Shown here in pieces: positions 15,201 through 25,500 of a stretch of 64,000 nucleotides of DNA. The stretch is from positions 92,625,491 through 92,689,490 of the forward strand of contig OZ035961.1 of NCBI GenBank assembly GCA_964034945.1, in the 5' to 3' direction. Both the position numbers and the translations under genes were made by a program. Origin of the DNA: Chrysopilus asiliformis. Lineage: Eukaryota > Arthropoda > Insecta > Diptera > Rhagionidae. A model generated the notes under the pieces. The model saw only the letters and a program-made list of their open reading frames with translations. It was not told the DNA's origin and searched no databases. The stretch's first letter is position 1. Each line of letters opens with the position of its first letter.

Positions 15201-16505
15201 GCCCAACTGCACTCGCAGAAATCCATTTTTCATATTTAATTTTTCCAAATCAACATCATTTGCAATTTCATTGAAGTCTTCGTGACTCTTTCGCTTCTGT
15301 TCCTTGTCCTTTGCAGTCTTATCGTTTTTCTTACTCTCCTTTAAGACACTCCCAGTTGTCTTCTCGCTGCCATTGAAATCTACGTGTCTTTGATATTCTA
15401 ACAGTTTGGGAGCAATTCTACCAGTCTTCCGAGCCAAATACTCGACCAACGTCGTTTTGCCACAACCTACCGGACCAGATAAACAAATTGCCTTGCCAGA
15501 ACTTACTCCCAGAGCCAAACTCCTCAGATTCAATTTCGTTGACTCGACTTTCACAATCGAATCGTGACTACCATCGGTTTCGCTGTAAAACTTCGAATTG
15601 GTTTCATTGTAAACTGGCAGAAATACTCCTTCGATATTCATGATTGTCTCACTGGAAAAGTCTAATTCAATCAATTTATCGTCACTGTCGTCAATGTAAG
15701 ATTTGTGATTGGCAAATTCAAATGATTTTCTATTTTCCTTGTCGAATTGAATTAAAATATCCTCTGCAATGTTTTCATTCAGTGTTTTTAGTTCAATTAT
15801 TGTCATATTTGTTAAAATCGCTATAATCTTATTGCAGTAAAGTCTTTGCAAGGCTTCTGTTTCAGGTGCCCGAAATGGTTCAAGAAATGTCCACCAATCC
15901 CAAAGTTCTCTAAAGAAACTAACATCACTGGATAGTAAATTGTAGGCACATTTTATCAATTCGAAATTTGATATCGATTTCTGTTTCGTTTTCTTCTTTT
16001 TTTGCGGAATGTCATCTTCGTTCTTTTTGTGAAATGGTGAGGGCTTTCCAGTGAAATATTTTGTAGAATAACTAAAAAATCAGGAACCGTAAAAAAAATT
16101 TTTTTTTGGCGAATCAATGTTTCTTACCGTAATACTTCTGGAGCTATTCTAATTAACTTCGATAAAGCAATAGCTTGTCTCTGGTAGAGCTCGAAATTTT
16201 CGCAGCCCTCATTCAGTGGAGCCACCAAAGTCACCAGAAGTAGCAAAACTTCCGGAAAGCATTTCGCAACTTTTTCGGTGTAATTTTCGTCTAAAAGTTT
16301 TTGACTTAGATACGTTAGTATCTGTTTGACGTCGTTTGCCGTAAAATCCTGAAAATCAAAACAAATTAAGCAAAAATATGCGCAAAAATTTGCACGCTTC
16401 AATTACACAATTTTCCAAATACTTTTTCAGCTTCGCATCATCACATTTTAATAGTTTTTTCAACTCCGCCAACGATCCCTTCAATCTTCCACAATTTATT
16501 ATCAT
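233..16505 (-). CDS. MDN1: Midasin, AAA+ ribosome-assembly ATPase (3' end off the window)
   Basis: Dynein-like AAA+ motor that removes assembly factors from pre-60S ribosomes in nucleolus and nucleoplasm. Fifteen exons fit in frame: 16407-16505, 16128-16348, 15163-16071, 15037-15088, 14810-14973, 8946-14214, 6983-7160, 4156-6925, 3025-3148, 1999-2906, 1758-1934, 1150-1383, 810-1018, 516-655, 233-459, giving about 3890 codons. Six Walker A motifs are visible: GPVGCGKTT (about residue 305), GETGVGKTS (743), GPTSAGKTS (1150), GPTGCGKTT (1453), GPPGVGKTS (1799) and GPSDCGKTK (2200). Walker B strands such as WVLLDEINLA and WILLDELNLA follow. Most of the AAA ring (AAA2 to the start of AAA6) lies in one 5.27-kb exon; the linker region is in exons 8-15. 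The family is usually near 5000 residues or more, so the acidic region and C-terminal MIDAS/VWA domain must lie left of base 1. The start is the first ATG in frame with exon 2. Confidence 0.96.
3195..4110 (-). repeat. Dispersed repeat R1 with expanded internal minisatellite
   Basis: Fills most of the intron between MDN1 exons 8 and 9. Read on the minus strand it begins with a TAGTATACCG...TGTAAC block, runs through a CCGTCTGTC-rich tract, then a conserved tail (CTTTCGGAAGGATTGAGCTA, CATAACTTTCCATACATCAA). The same order of blocks recurs at about 28780-30235, 31742-32275, 52443-53395 and 58829-59375, so this is a dispersed family, called R1 here. In this copy the internal tract has grown to more than 600 bases. 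Confidence 0.75.
3408..4025. repeat. CAGACGGA-type minisatellite
   Basis: About 620 bases of tandem CAGACGGA and CAGA units with variants (GGTCAGAC, GGCAAAC, GATAGGCG). Long open frames appear on both strands only because the unit lacks stop codons. The translations are QTDRQTD-like and LSVRLSV-like and are not genes. Confidence 0.95.
7553..7683. mobile_element. Foldback MITE, family A, copy 1
   Basis: About 131 bases forming a near-perfect hairpin. The arms start GAGGCCTTATTACCGAACAC and end with the reverse complement GTGTTCGGTAATAAGGCCTC, around a GTTGTTGTTAGTGT / ACACTAACAACAAC centre. A second copy lies at 23044-23174 and a truncated left end near 35428-35456. Superfamily not determined. 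Confidence 0.8.
8510..8652. mobile_element. Small MITE with CTGTCCA/TGGACAG ends
   Basis: Begins CTGTCCACAAAATGC and ends GCATTTTATGGACAG, an inverted pair about 140 bases apart. The inner right half (AAAATTAACGTGACGC) resembles right ends near 1110, 17390, 23520, 53790 and 57430, so it belongs to a dispersed GTGACGTATTTTATGGA family. Confidence 0.6.
14454..14587. repeat. GGGGAAAGAGAA minisatellite in MDN1 intron 5
   Basis: Roughly eleven copies of a 12-base purine unit, GGGGAAAGAGAA, in the intron between MDN1 exons 5 and 6. Because 12 is a multiple of three, each strand gives long meaningless frames (EGERE-, KGKE- and LSPS-type). Confidence 0.95.
14640..14805 (+). repeat. 3' fragment of dispersed repeat R1
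   Basis: Matches the right ends of R1 copies at 32130-32275 and 59230-59375: AAATCTTATTGAAAAGTT, ATATCACCATACGGGTTTTC and GGCAATTATAGCTTTTGTTA in the same order. It abuts the minisatellite at 14454-14587. Confidence 0.7.
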
Positions 16506-17802
16506 TTCTAATAGTTTTTACTTCTAAATTTCACTGTTCTCTTGCAGAAATCGCTAAAATTCCGGAACGATTACCAAAAACCAACCGAAAACGAAAACCG
16601 CGTGGTAAACAGATGATTGTCAGGGTTCTCAATCAACAATAAAAAAAATGTCAGAATAATTTTTGGCAGCTACTGTACTCATTCGACAGTAATGCTACAT
16701 TTACACGAATGACAAATTTGTCATTTTTTTCTTGTCATTATGTTAATTCCCGTGTAAATGGCATAATTTTTGTAATTTTTTCTGTCAGAAAATGTCAATC
16801 TCTCATAAAAGAATGAACTTGTCCATTCTTTTATGCCAGATTGTCATTCGTACAAACGCAATATTAGTTATGACAAAAGTTGAATACTAAAGTTGTCATA
16901 ACTAATATTGCGTTTGCACGAATGACAATCTGGCATAAAAAAATGGACAAGTTCATTCTTTTATGAGAGATTGACATTTTCTGACAGAAAAAATTACAAA
17001 AATTATGCCATTTACACGGGAATTAACATAATGACAAGAAAAAAAATGACAAATTTGTCATTCGTGTAAATGTAGCATAAAAGTTTGTTTCAAACGTTTT
17101 TTGTTTGAAAGGTTTTCAAGAAAATTATCTTTTCTAATATTAGAGATTTTCCTCCTAAACAGAAATGAAGTTTTTGAGATTTCTAGTTTTATTCCGAAAT
17201 GTTTTTGTTTTTCCAAAATAGATTAGTATTTTCCTCTGTTTTGTGCAGGCTTGCTATACTAAAAGTTACCCATAAAATACATCAAACCCTTTATGGAAGA
17301 AGAGAACCAGGGGCAGTGTGATGACATTACTAAACGTCGTGCAAAAAACTACGAGTAGAGGGGGAGGGGGCACAAGACCTGGAAAAGTGTGACGTATTTT
17401 ATGGACGAAAAACCGCAGCAAAACAAAATTTTCTTAAAAAAACGTAAAGAAATGTAAAAAAAACCTGAAAAAATCTTTTTTAAGAGACAAAAAACGGGAG
17501 AATAAAACTTCAATATTAAATAGCAAAGAGTTTATGAAATTTTATTTAGCAAAGTTATTATTTTTTTGTAGAATTTTTATCAAAATTTGCATTATACTTA
17601 GCGCATCATCAAGAATGATATTTAGTTACAATTCGTCTATTGAAAACGTTAACAGGTGTTTATCTTAGATTTATAACACTACAACTTTATAACTAATTTG
17701 ACTAAATGCTGTAAATTTTTCATAAAAGTTTAGGGAAAAATTGTCTAAAAATGTCTCAAAATTTCTTTTAAAAAAATGTCTCATTTAAATTTTATCTTAC
17801 GT
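16506..17802. other. Intergenic region, MDN1 5' flank and PNGase 3' flank
   Basis: Separates the MDN1 start codon from the PNGase stop codon; both genes run leftward. It contains the family B foldback (16693-17077) and, near 17265-17410, a degenerate GTGTGACGTATTTTATGGAC repeat. No coding signal was seen in the rest. Confidence 0.6.
16693..17077. mobile_element. Foldback MITE, family B, copy 1 (TAA duplication)
   Basis: A 385-base element that is almost one continuous palindrome. The arms begin TGCTACATTTACACGAATGA and end with its complement; the centre is an inverted GTCATAACTAATATTGCG pair. Direct TAA trinucleotides flank it (16690-16692 and 17078-17080). TWA duplications are typical of PIF/Harbinger-derived MITEs, so that origin is inferred. 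Copy 2 is at 49779-50162. Confidence 0.85.
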
Positions 17803-20327
17803 TCAACAAAACGAAATATTTAACTCGAATGGATAATCATGTGAATTTAAGCTTTGCCTAAACAGCTGTGTATGTTGCCAAGCCACATCACCTTTCCCCC
17901 CTGATAATTTTGCCGTTATACTGAATGTTGAAGTTCCTCGAATGTCACCTGGTGATCCATTTTCAGATAGCATATCCACATTTATTGCTGCGTTTTCATA
18001 TGTTTTTGTTTCAAAATTCAAAGTGTAATCTTTGATTATTAAACCAGTCTTGCTGAAATCGAATTTCCATGTTATCTCTGCAGTCAATGTATCCTCTAAG
18101 GAAAAACAAATATTTTTTTTAGAATTTATTGTTTGCTTAGAAAAAACATTTTTGCCTACCCTCCCTGGCCAAATAAGCCATTTTCCAGTCTCTTTCAACC
18201 TTGCGGAAAATATTGTTTGATTGAAAATTGCATTCTTTCCATCCGTCATGGGTTTGTAAGATTTTCGTAGTACCGTCAACTGAAATTAAAATTATAAGTT
18301 CTTCGTCTTCGGAGCAACTGTGATCTATATAAGGGTTACACTCTCAGGGAGCGAAAAAAAACTATGAATTGCCGCCCGAAGTTTGAGAATTAAAGCTAGT
18401 TTGCAAAAATTTCCGTACCTTTTAAAAAAGTCTCATATTTATCTTCACTGCAAGAGTATCTTAAATTAAATTGCTTGAATTTCAAATCCTCATCTGTAGC
18501 CTCAAAAATGTACTAAAAATAATACAAAAAATGTTATGAAAAAATATTCCGTAAAAATAAACTATCTAACGTTTTTCGAAGTATGTTCACCCCGAGACGT
18601 TCTCCAGGCCATGCTACCAGAGCTTCTGCCCTTTTTCTCGTTTTCAGTCGGGGTCCTACAAATTCAGTGATAATTAAAATCATTTTTTTATCAAAAACTA
18701 TCTCACCTTTGCACCATCAATTCAATAATTTCCCTCAAAGTACGCTTCTTTAATACAACTTTGCGATCTTCGTTGATATTATGTTGTCGTTTTTTACGAA
18801 TCCCAATTAATACATTTAATAATTCAGTCTCGGAGCACAACTTTCTCACTTCTCTCGTCTGAAAAACACATTTTTGTTATCGATTGCATATTTTCCAAAC
18901 CCCAACTCACATAACTATGGTTGCTTGTGTAACGCCAAGTAACGTCTTGGACATCGTCTCTTGAAAAGGCAATCACGTAGTCGATTTTCCTCTTCCACCC
19001 GCAGTGATACATTAGCGGGGCGTCAACTACATTATCCGATGGATCTACATGAATCCAGCGGTTTTGTGCGTTTGAAAAGACCTGCACAATTTTGTTTTAA
19101 ATACCATTTTTTTTATAAACAATTTCAATAAAATTTTGTACCTCCGTCCATACGTGATCGAATGTTGAGTGGACGAATCTAAAACGTGTTTTTGTTATTT
19201 AAAAGAAAATAAGCAAAAACTGCTAAAAAGCAACCACAAACCTTGCATCATAGCCCAAACATCGACAAAGGAAGGTGAAACAGTTCGCATACTCCCCACA
19301 TCGTCCTCTCCGCGAATGCAGCAATTGTTCAACATCATTGTAACGAAAAAACTTTGTTACATCATTGCAACAATTAACTCCTTCGACGCGAATACCATTT
19401 TCAATTATGGAAAACTGTTTCTGTCCTCCTTCTTTGCCACACACTTTGCAAGGCACCGTGTTGACCCACTCGAAGAATTCCGTGTTGAACCAATTGGCCA
19501 ATTCCACGACAATCAAATCCTCTAAACTCGGCGCTACGGCTTTGTAGGCCTCAGACTTTATTGCTTCTTGAATTGCTTTAAGCTTCTCGGATGCTTGCGA
19601 CGTCAGTCTTTCGACTGGTATTAGCGTTTTACCGTACTCCAGCAACTTGGAATCCTCGTATTGCATGACCGTATCCGATAGATGTTCAAATGAAGTCAAC
19701 ATTGGATTTTGTGACCTCTACAAGAGTTTATTTGTTATACCAAGTGATTTATTCAATAATCTGATACCTACAATGATTTTAGAAAATCGTATTCTCTCCT
19801 CATAAGGTCGACTAGCTTGAACTGACTGACGTGGAGCCTCCACAACAGGCGCTGCCGGTATGGAAGCAGGAGAAGGTTGTACTGGTTTCCGCTTAGGAAT
19901 GGTTCCTTCAAATAAATCCGGATTAGTACCAAAGGAATTTTTTGCAAACAAACTAATATCTACCTGAGCTCGTGTTGACTATCACAGAAGGGGCCGGATC
20001 CGTAGACGATGCCGCAATTTCTTGAAGACGAGTTGATATGAACTCTCGATATCTTTTTATCTTCGCAATCAATACAGAGGGCGGAAGCACCAAATCGCCG
20101 TTGCTCTCCTGGAACCCGATACTAAACAAAACTCCTTTCATTCCATTTACGGACAGCAATTTCTCCTTAATTGCTTTATTTTCCAGTCGAATTGTCCGGA
20201 ATTTCATATTAGTCGGATCTCGAATAACATTATCCAACAAACGTAGTAGAGTTTCAACGCCAGTTTTATAGACATCCAGAGGATTTTTCTCAATCATTAA
20301 AACTATGGTTTCATCGACGCCAGACAT
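17803..20327 (-). CDS. Pngl: Peptide:N-glycanase (PNGase), complete
   Basis: Cytosolic amidase that strips N-glycans from misfolded glycoproteins during ER-associated degradation. Ten exons: 19964-20327, 19772-19905, 19242-19717, 19142-19178, 18911-19081, 18707-18858, 18571-18655, 18419-18512, 18160-18279, 17803-18095, giving about 641 residues, the length expected for animals. Order: N-terminal PUB domain (exon 1), transglutaminase-like core (exons 3-6), C-terminal PAW domain with NIFRKVERDWKMAYLAR (exons 7-10). The catalytic triad reads Cys306 (GRCGEYANC), His333 (FDHVWTEV) and Asp350 (HVDPSDN), with spacing 27 and 17 as known for the family. A CKVC pair and a later CC fit the zinc site. 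Intron 1 is only 58 nt but has a TACTAAT branch site. Without splicing, exon 1 meets a stop at once. The start is the ATG after in-frame QEAK. Confidence 0.95.
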
Positions 20328-22554
20328 CTTCGCTTCTTGCACTTAATCAATTAATCTACAAGTTATATTTACAATTTAAAACTACCTAAAATACGACAGA
20401 TAACAGAGGCAAGAAAAATTCTGTGTCGGAAAATTTCAGAAGACGTAAACACTAGGAGTAACCGGGCCTCTACACTTACGATTTTTTATCTCAAGAAGTT
20501 TTTTGTTGCTTCTTATTGACTAGAGAGCTTATAATCTAGTAAGTGGAAAATGGGGAGTGTAGAAATGTGAGTGTAGAGCTGAAAAATTAGCGCGAAAAAC
20601 TTTTAAAATTTGATTCATTAACTGAAATCGGTTAATATAAGTAAAAAACTCATGTTTGAGGTATCGAAAACGTAATTGGAAAGTCGTAGTTGATTTAATA
20701 AATCGAAAAACTGTTTACAGGTTCTAATCTGAAAAAAAAAACTTGTTCTAACTGGCCTACTAGCCTGTTCTAATTGAAGTTAAAAGACTTTTCAATTCAG
20801 TCGAAATTCCACTATCCTACTCATTGTCAGTAGAACTTCCATGAAATTTTCTGTCTAGCTGTCAAAAAAATCTCATTCCGGTGAGATATTTCTTGGGAAA
20901 AAAATCATAAGTATAGAGCAGGGGTCATCAAAGTAACTGTCGGTCCCTCTACAATCAAAATTTATAACCACTACAAATGAAAATACAGTTGAATTTTCAC
21001 CGCAATGGCTTGACACGAACTGATTTAAAATGAAATGCGTCATGCTAATAATTCCCCGATTCCAACTCAAAGCACGATTCGTTTTATTCCTGCGATCCGA
21101 AGCCGCACACACAAGCATTACAGCACACAATAAAAGGTCGATTATAGTGGCTACGCTGTTAAAGAGCCAATCTGTGTGATGAGCCAGCCGAGCCACTAGC
21201 TGATGATGCCTGGTATAGAGGCCGGTTAGTGGCGGAACTAATCGTTCTTGAAATCCATGCAAAATATTAAATTTAAAGCTCGATCCAGACTACACGATGT
21301 ACGGGGTACGAGATACGAGGTTTTTGGTTTCCTCGTACATGGAACTGCATCCACACTGCACAGGGTTTTGCTCATTCGTGTACGCGGTTTACCACGTACG
21401 AGGATAATCAAACAGCTTCTGATTTTACTCACTAGGTGAAACCATGTGCAAATTTCCCATCCAAACACTCGATGTTCGGGGTACGTGCCAACCTCGTACA
21501 TCGTGTAGTCTGGATCGAGCTTAAGAAGCAAAAAATAGCAGGCGCTAGAACTCTGAGACCTGGTGCGTTTGAAAGAGGTTGCACCCAAAACCCAATCCCT
21601 TATCATTAGTTAAAAAAATCAAAAATGGCGTTTGGTGCACGATCAAAATCAAGGAATGATGTTTACCGCCTTTCTAAGAGTAGTTTCCAAGGAACCAGCA
21701 AATCGTTTCGACAATATTTTGTTGAATTTATAACAATCCCTAAAAATGTGTCGGTAAAGGTATTCTAAAATTAATTAAAACGCAACAATGCTTTTTAAGA
21801 CATATATATTTATAGCAAAAAAAAAACAATTCATTAATTTAAACCCATTATATAGGCACATATTATATAAAACTATACGTGTGAAAAAATAGTGTTTCAT
21901 TCATATTACTTTATTTTTTCGATATCTTTTAATGTATATTTGTTTTTCTTTAAATATTGGGCAAAAAAGGAATTGTGTGAATTATTTAACCAGTACAGTG
22001 CCTTTGTTTCTCATTAACAACATTGAAATTTAAATTCACTTTCTATTTTCATGTATTTTCATTAAGCATTAATTCGATTCAAGAAACAAAATTGATTATA
22101 ATAGTTTTAAAAATTACTTGGAATATTTTGCAATAAAAATATTTATCAACGTAACTGTTTTTATATTAATTCGTTAAAAGTAATTTCTTTTAAATGTTCT
22201 TTTTTAAATTAATTTTCCTCACAAACATTTATCTATATATATTTTTCTATTTTTTTAAATTATTTTTTATAGTAATGAAAAGTAAAAGCATAATTCAATT
22301 TTATGTAGATATTAAAATAAATTTATTGTTCATTATCTAAACTTGGTATTCACTTAGAAAGAAACGTTGAAGTATTCGAAACATAGCAAAAGAAAAAAAA
22401 AACAACAACTATGGAATAGTATAAAAGATTAATCGTATCGTAGCACACAATTTTTTTTGTTTGTATATTTCATATTAAATTTATTACTTTTAATTTAGTA
22501 TTGAAGGACGAGGATAGCTGGAGGCCGCGTATAAATGAATGTAAACGAGTTAAA
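20328..22554. other. Intergenic region: PNGase 5' flank and Tpd52 3' UTR
   Basis: The left part is the PNGase upstream region. 21277-21521 is the TAA-flanked element C. From about 21780 to 22554 the DNA is very AT-rich and gene-free, as expected for the Tpd52 3' UTR and flank. Open frames here match no family I recognise. Confidence 0.5.
21277..21521. mobile_element. MITE, family C, copy 1 (TAA duplication)
   Basis: A 245-base element. Left end AGCTCGATCCAGACTACACG; right end is its complement (CGTGTAGTCTGGATCGAGCT). Internal GTACGGGGTACGAG / CTCGTAC motifs extend the inverted repeat. Flanked by direct TAA (21274-21276 and 21522-21524), suggesting a PIF/Harbinger-type origin. A close second copy is at 50253-50503. 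Confidence 0.8.
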
Positions 22555-25500
22555 TTACGAAATTGGTTTCCCCTCCGGAATTGTCGGCGAAGTGATCCCC
22601 GATGAATTGTTTTCATTTAAGGCATCATTAAAACTACTGACGGAACCGGAACGTGATGTTGACACTTTTGTCTAGAAAATATAAGAGAACAAATTTATTA
22701 CATATGCTTTATGAAATTTATCAAAATTTTACTTTAACATTCTCATATGCTGATGTAGCCTTATCTTCCAATGAGCGCATCGAATCAGAGTTTTTGATTT
22801 GTGAGAACTTTGACGAAATTCCGCTCGTGATGCCACCGAAAATTGATGATGTTTTTTCAGCTGTGCTTTTTAGGACAGATTCCGTTTTCTGGTAACTACA
22901 AAAAATTAACACAAAAATGATATAGTGTTTTATTATTGGTTGAAGCAAAAACTATAAGAATTTAGAAAGTTTGTTGTAATGTAAAAGTGTTTTATGTCGA
23001 CTACACCCTCTTGCGGCCGAATCACAGTCACGGATGCAAATCAGAGGCCATATCGGCGAATACGATACGATTGATTCGAATCGTAAATTCAATGTTGTTG
23101 TTAGTGTTTTACACGAACAACAACATGGAGTTTACGACTCGATTCAATCGTATCGTGTTCGCCGATAGGACCTCAGGAGTTTTTTTTTTGTAAATTGAAT
23201 ACGTTTTTTTAGCTTATGTGACTTTAAATTCTGATTTACGATATAAAATTTGCAAAATATAAAAAATGTATATCATAAACCGGAATTTAGGCCAGATAAA
23301 TAAAAAAATGTATTCAATTTACAAAAAGAAACGCCAAGAGTTGGTAGCCGTGACTGTAATTTGCCTGCATTCGTTAAGAGTGTGGATCTGATATTAGGGA
23401 TTATCCATAAAATATGTCACACGCTCGGAAGATGAAATTTCTGCTGCAATACTAAATTCCATTCCAAAAATTGAGAAAAAGAATTACCGAACAGGGTCCA
23501 AAAGGTCTAAAATTAGCGTGACGTATTTTATGAGCATCCCTTGGATGTATTCGTATTCAAATGTTTTACAGAGTGAAAAAAATTCACATAAAAAAAACAA
23601 AATTAACCCTCCAGAAGGCGTGGGTTTCAGTTGTAGCCCACCACCCATCATAAAAATATTGGCATTTTATCAGTCCATTAGATACACATTGTCGTATGTT
23701 TACAATATCAAAATAGTAAGTTCAAAAACAAAATTATATAAAATGGACTATCATCGTACCTCACGCGCTCATTTACGTCACAAAAAACCACGCATCTTCT
23801 GAAGGGTTAATAATAAAAATTAGAAAGTTTTCAACCAAATTGTGAAAATTAATTTTAATGGGTTAAAAAATTTTTGTTTGTAAATCAGCTTAATTTACTA
23901 TGAAAATTAATTTTTGCTGTTTGAACACTTTATAGCAACTGATTGGTCATCACATCACAATATCAAAACTCTAACACCTTAAAATTCAACATCTTTTTAG
24001 AATACTTGATAGTGTTGTACAGAGTTAAAGTTTTACATTGTTTACATGGAGACAAAAAAAAAACACCCTTCACAAAAAATTAATAGTTCTTTAGTTAGAA
24101 TTCCTTTACCTTCTCCAAAGCCAATTAAGCATTATACATATTTTGACCAAAACAAAATACGATAGAAGAAATAATCGAGAAAAACATTTTGTTAGCAAAG
24201 AGACAGAATTAATGGAAGAAAAAACACGTAAACATTTTGTTTCTGACGTTACGTTACTTACATTGGTGCTTCATGAACAGCTTTTGCAATATTCCCAACC
24301 TTAGTTTCAACAGAGTGATAACTTAAAAAATTAAATCATAAAAATAATTAAATGGAAAAAGAACAAAAGTTGACAAAAAAAAATTAAACAACACAATGAA
24401 CAGAAAAAACAAAAACAAAACACTGAATGTTGACAGAAATCATGTAGTAGATAGAACCAAATAAGATTGAGTAGTGTAATTAGTTTTATTGAATACTAAA
24501 AAATAAATAGAGCGCATTATTATTTCTTGGTTAAATTTTTGAAATTTTTGCATTAGTTAGCAGTAAAAAGTATATTTGAGAGAAGCTCTTTTAGGGATTC
24601 AGGGACCGTATACACTTGCATTCTTTACCAAAATTCCTCTCTTAGAATTTATTCTACAACACTTCTTCATGTATCGCAGAATAAATTCACTTATTGTTAG
24701 CAAAAGTTCACAAAATTTGAATTTTCTGGCGATTTTCTATTAAAAAATTCTAGAACTTTCTTTCGAAAAAAATTCAGATTTTTGTGTGACAAAAAAATTT
24801 TTGCCGAATAAAGTTTAAAGTCCAAACGGTCCCTTAAGCTAGCGGTTACTCAAATGTTTCTTTCGTTCTCATCCCTCCATGGCTAACCCCGGAACTGTTA
24901 AAAACATTTTGATCCGCTTTATTACAAATTTTAGTTAAATATTGCCATCGGGTTACAAATTTTTCAAATGCTTAAGGCCTTAGGTTGTCTAAATCCGCAT
25001 CTGCCTTTCCTATCAATTTAGAAAAATGCGTTGATCTGATTTTCACAATTTCCCATCCCGTCCTTCGCGAAAACCTTACTCTAACCTACTCAAATCTACC
25101 AAAACCCCTTTCCTAGCTATTGAACCTAAAAAGTGGTTTTTTTTATAAAAATAAAAGACTACAAATATACTTATTTTTCAATTAAATTGATGCCACTTTA
25201 ATATTAAACATTTTAGCCTGCGGCGCACTTTTCTTAACAATTTCTACAGCATCGTTTTCTTTTTCGAGAAAACGATGCTGCAGAAATTGTTAAGAAAAGT
25301 GTGTCGCAGATGAATTTTTATCGACAAGGACCAACCGAATTGTAGCTCAGCTTAGCAAAAATTGTAGCTCAGCTTGGCGCGTATTTTAAGGAATTTTCAC
25401 TTTTTTTTTGACATTGTTGCCGGTTGTTTTCGCCACGAACACAGATTCGATTTTAAAAATTGGGAGTTGATTTAAAATTTCATTTGTCTCAAAAACATTG

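Noticed and set aside
19906..19963. Apparent frameshift between PNGase exon 1 and the next coding frame
   Set aside because: Explained by a 58-nt intron with GTAGAT donor, TACTAAT branch site and TTTGAAG acceptor that restores frame.
20919..21262. CAGGGGTCATCAAAG, resembling a hAT end, with an open frame on the minus strand
   Set aside because: No matching inverted end or 8-bp duplication was found within a reasonable distance, and the frame has no recognisable domain.
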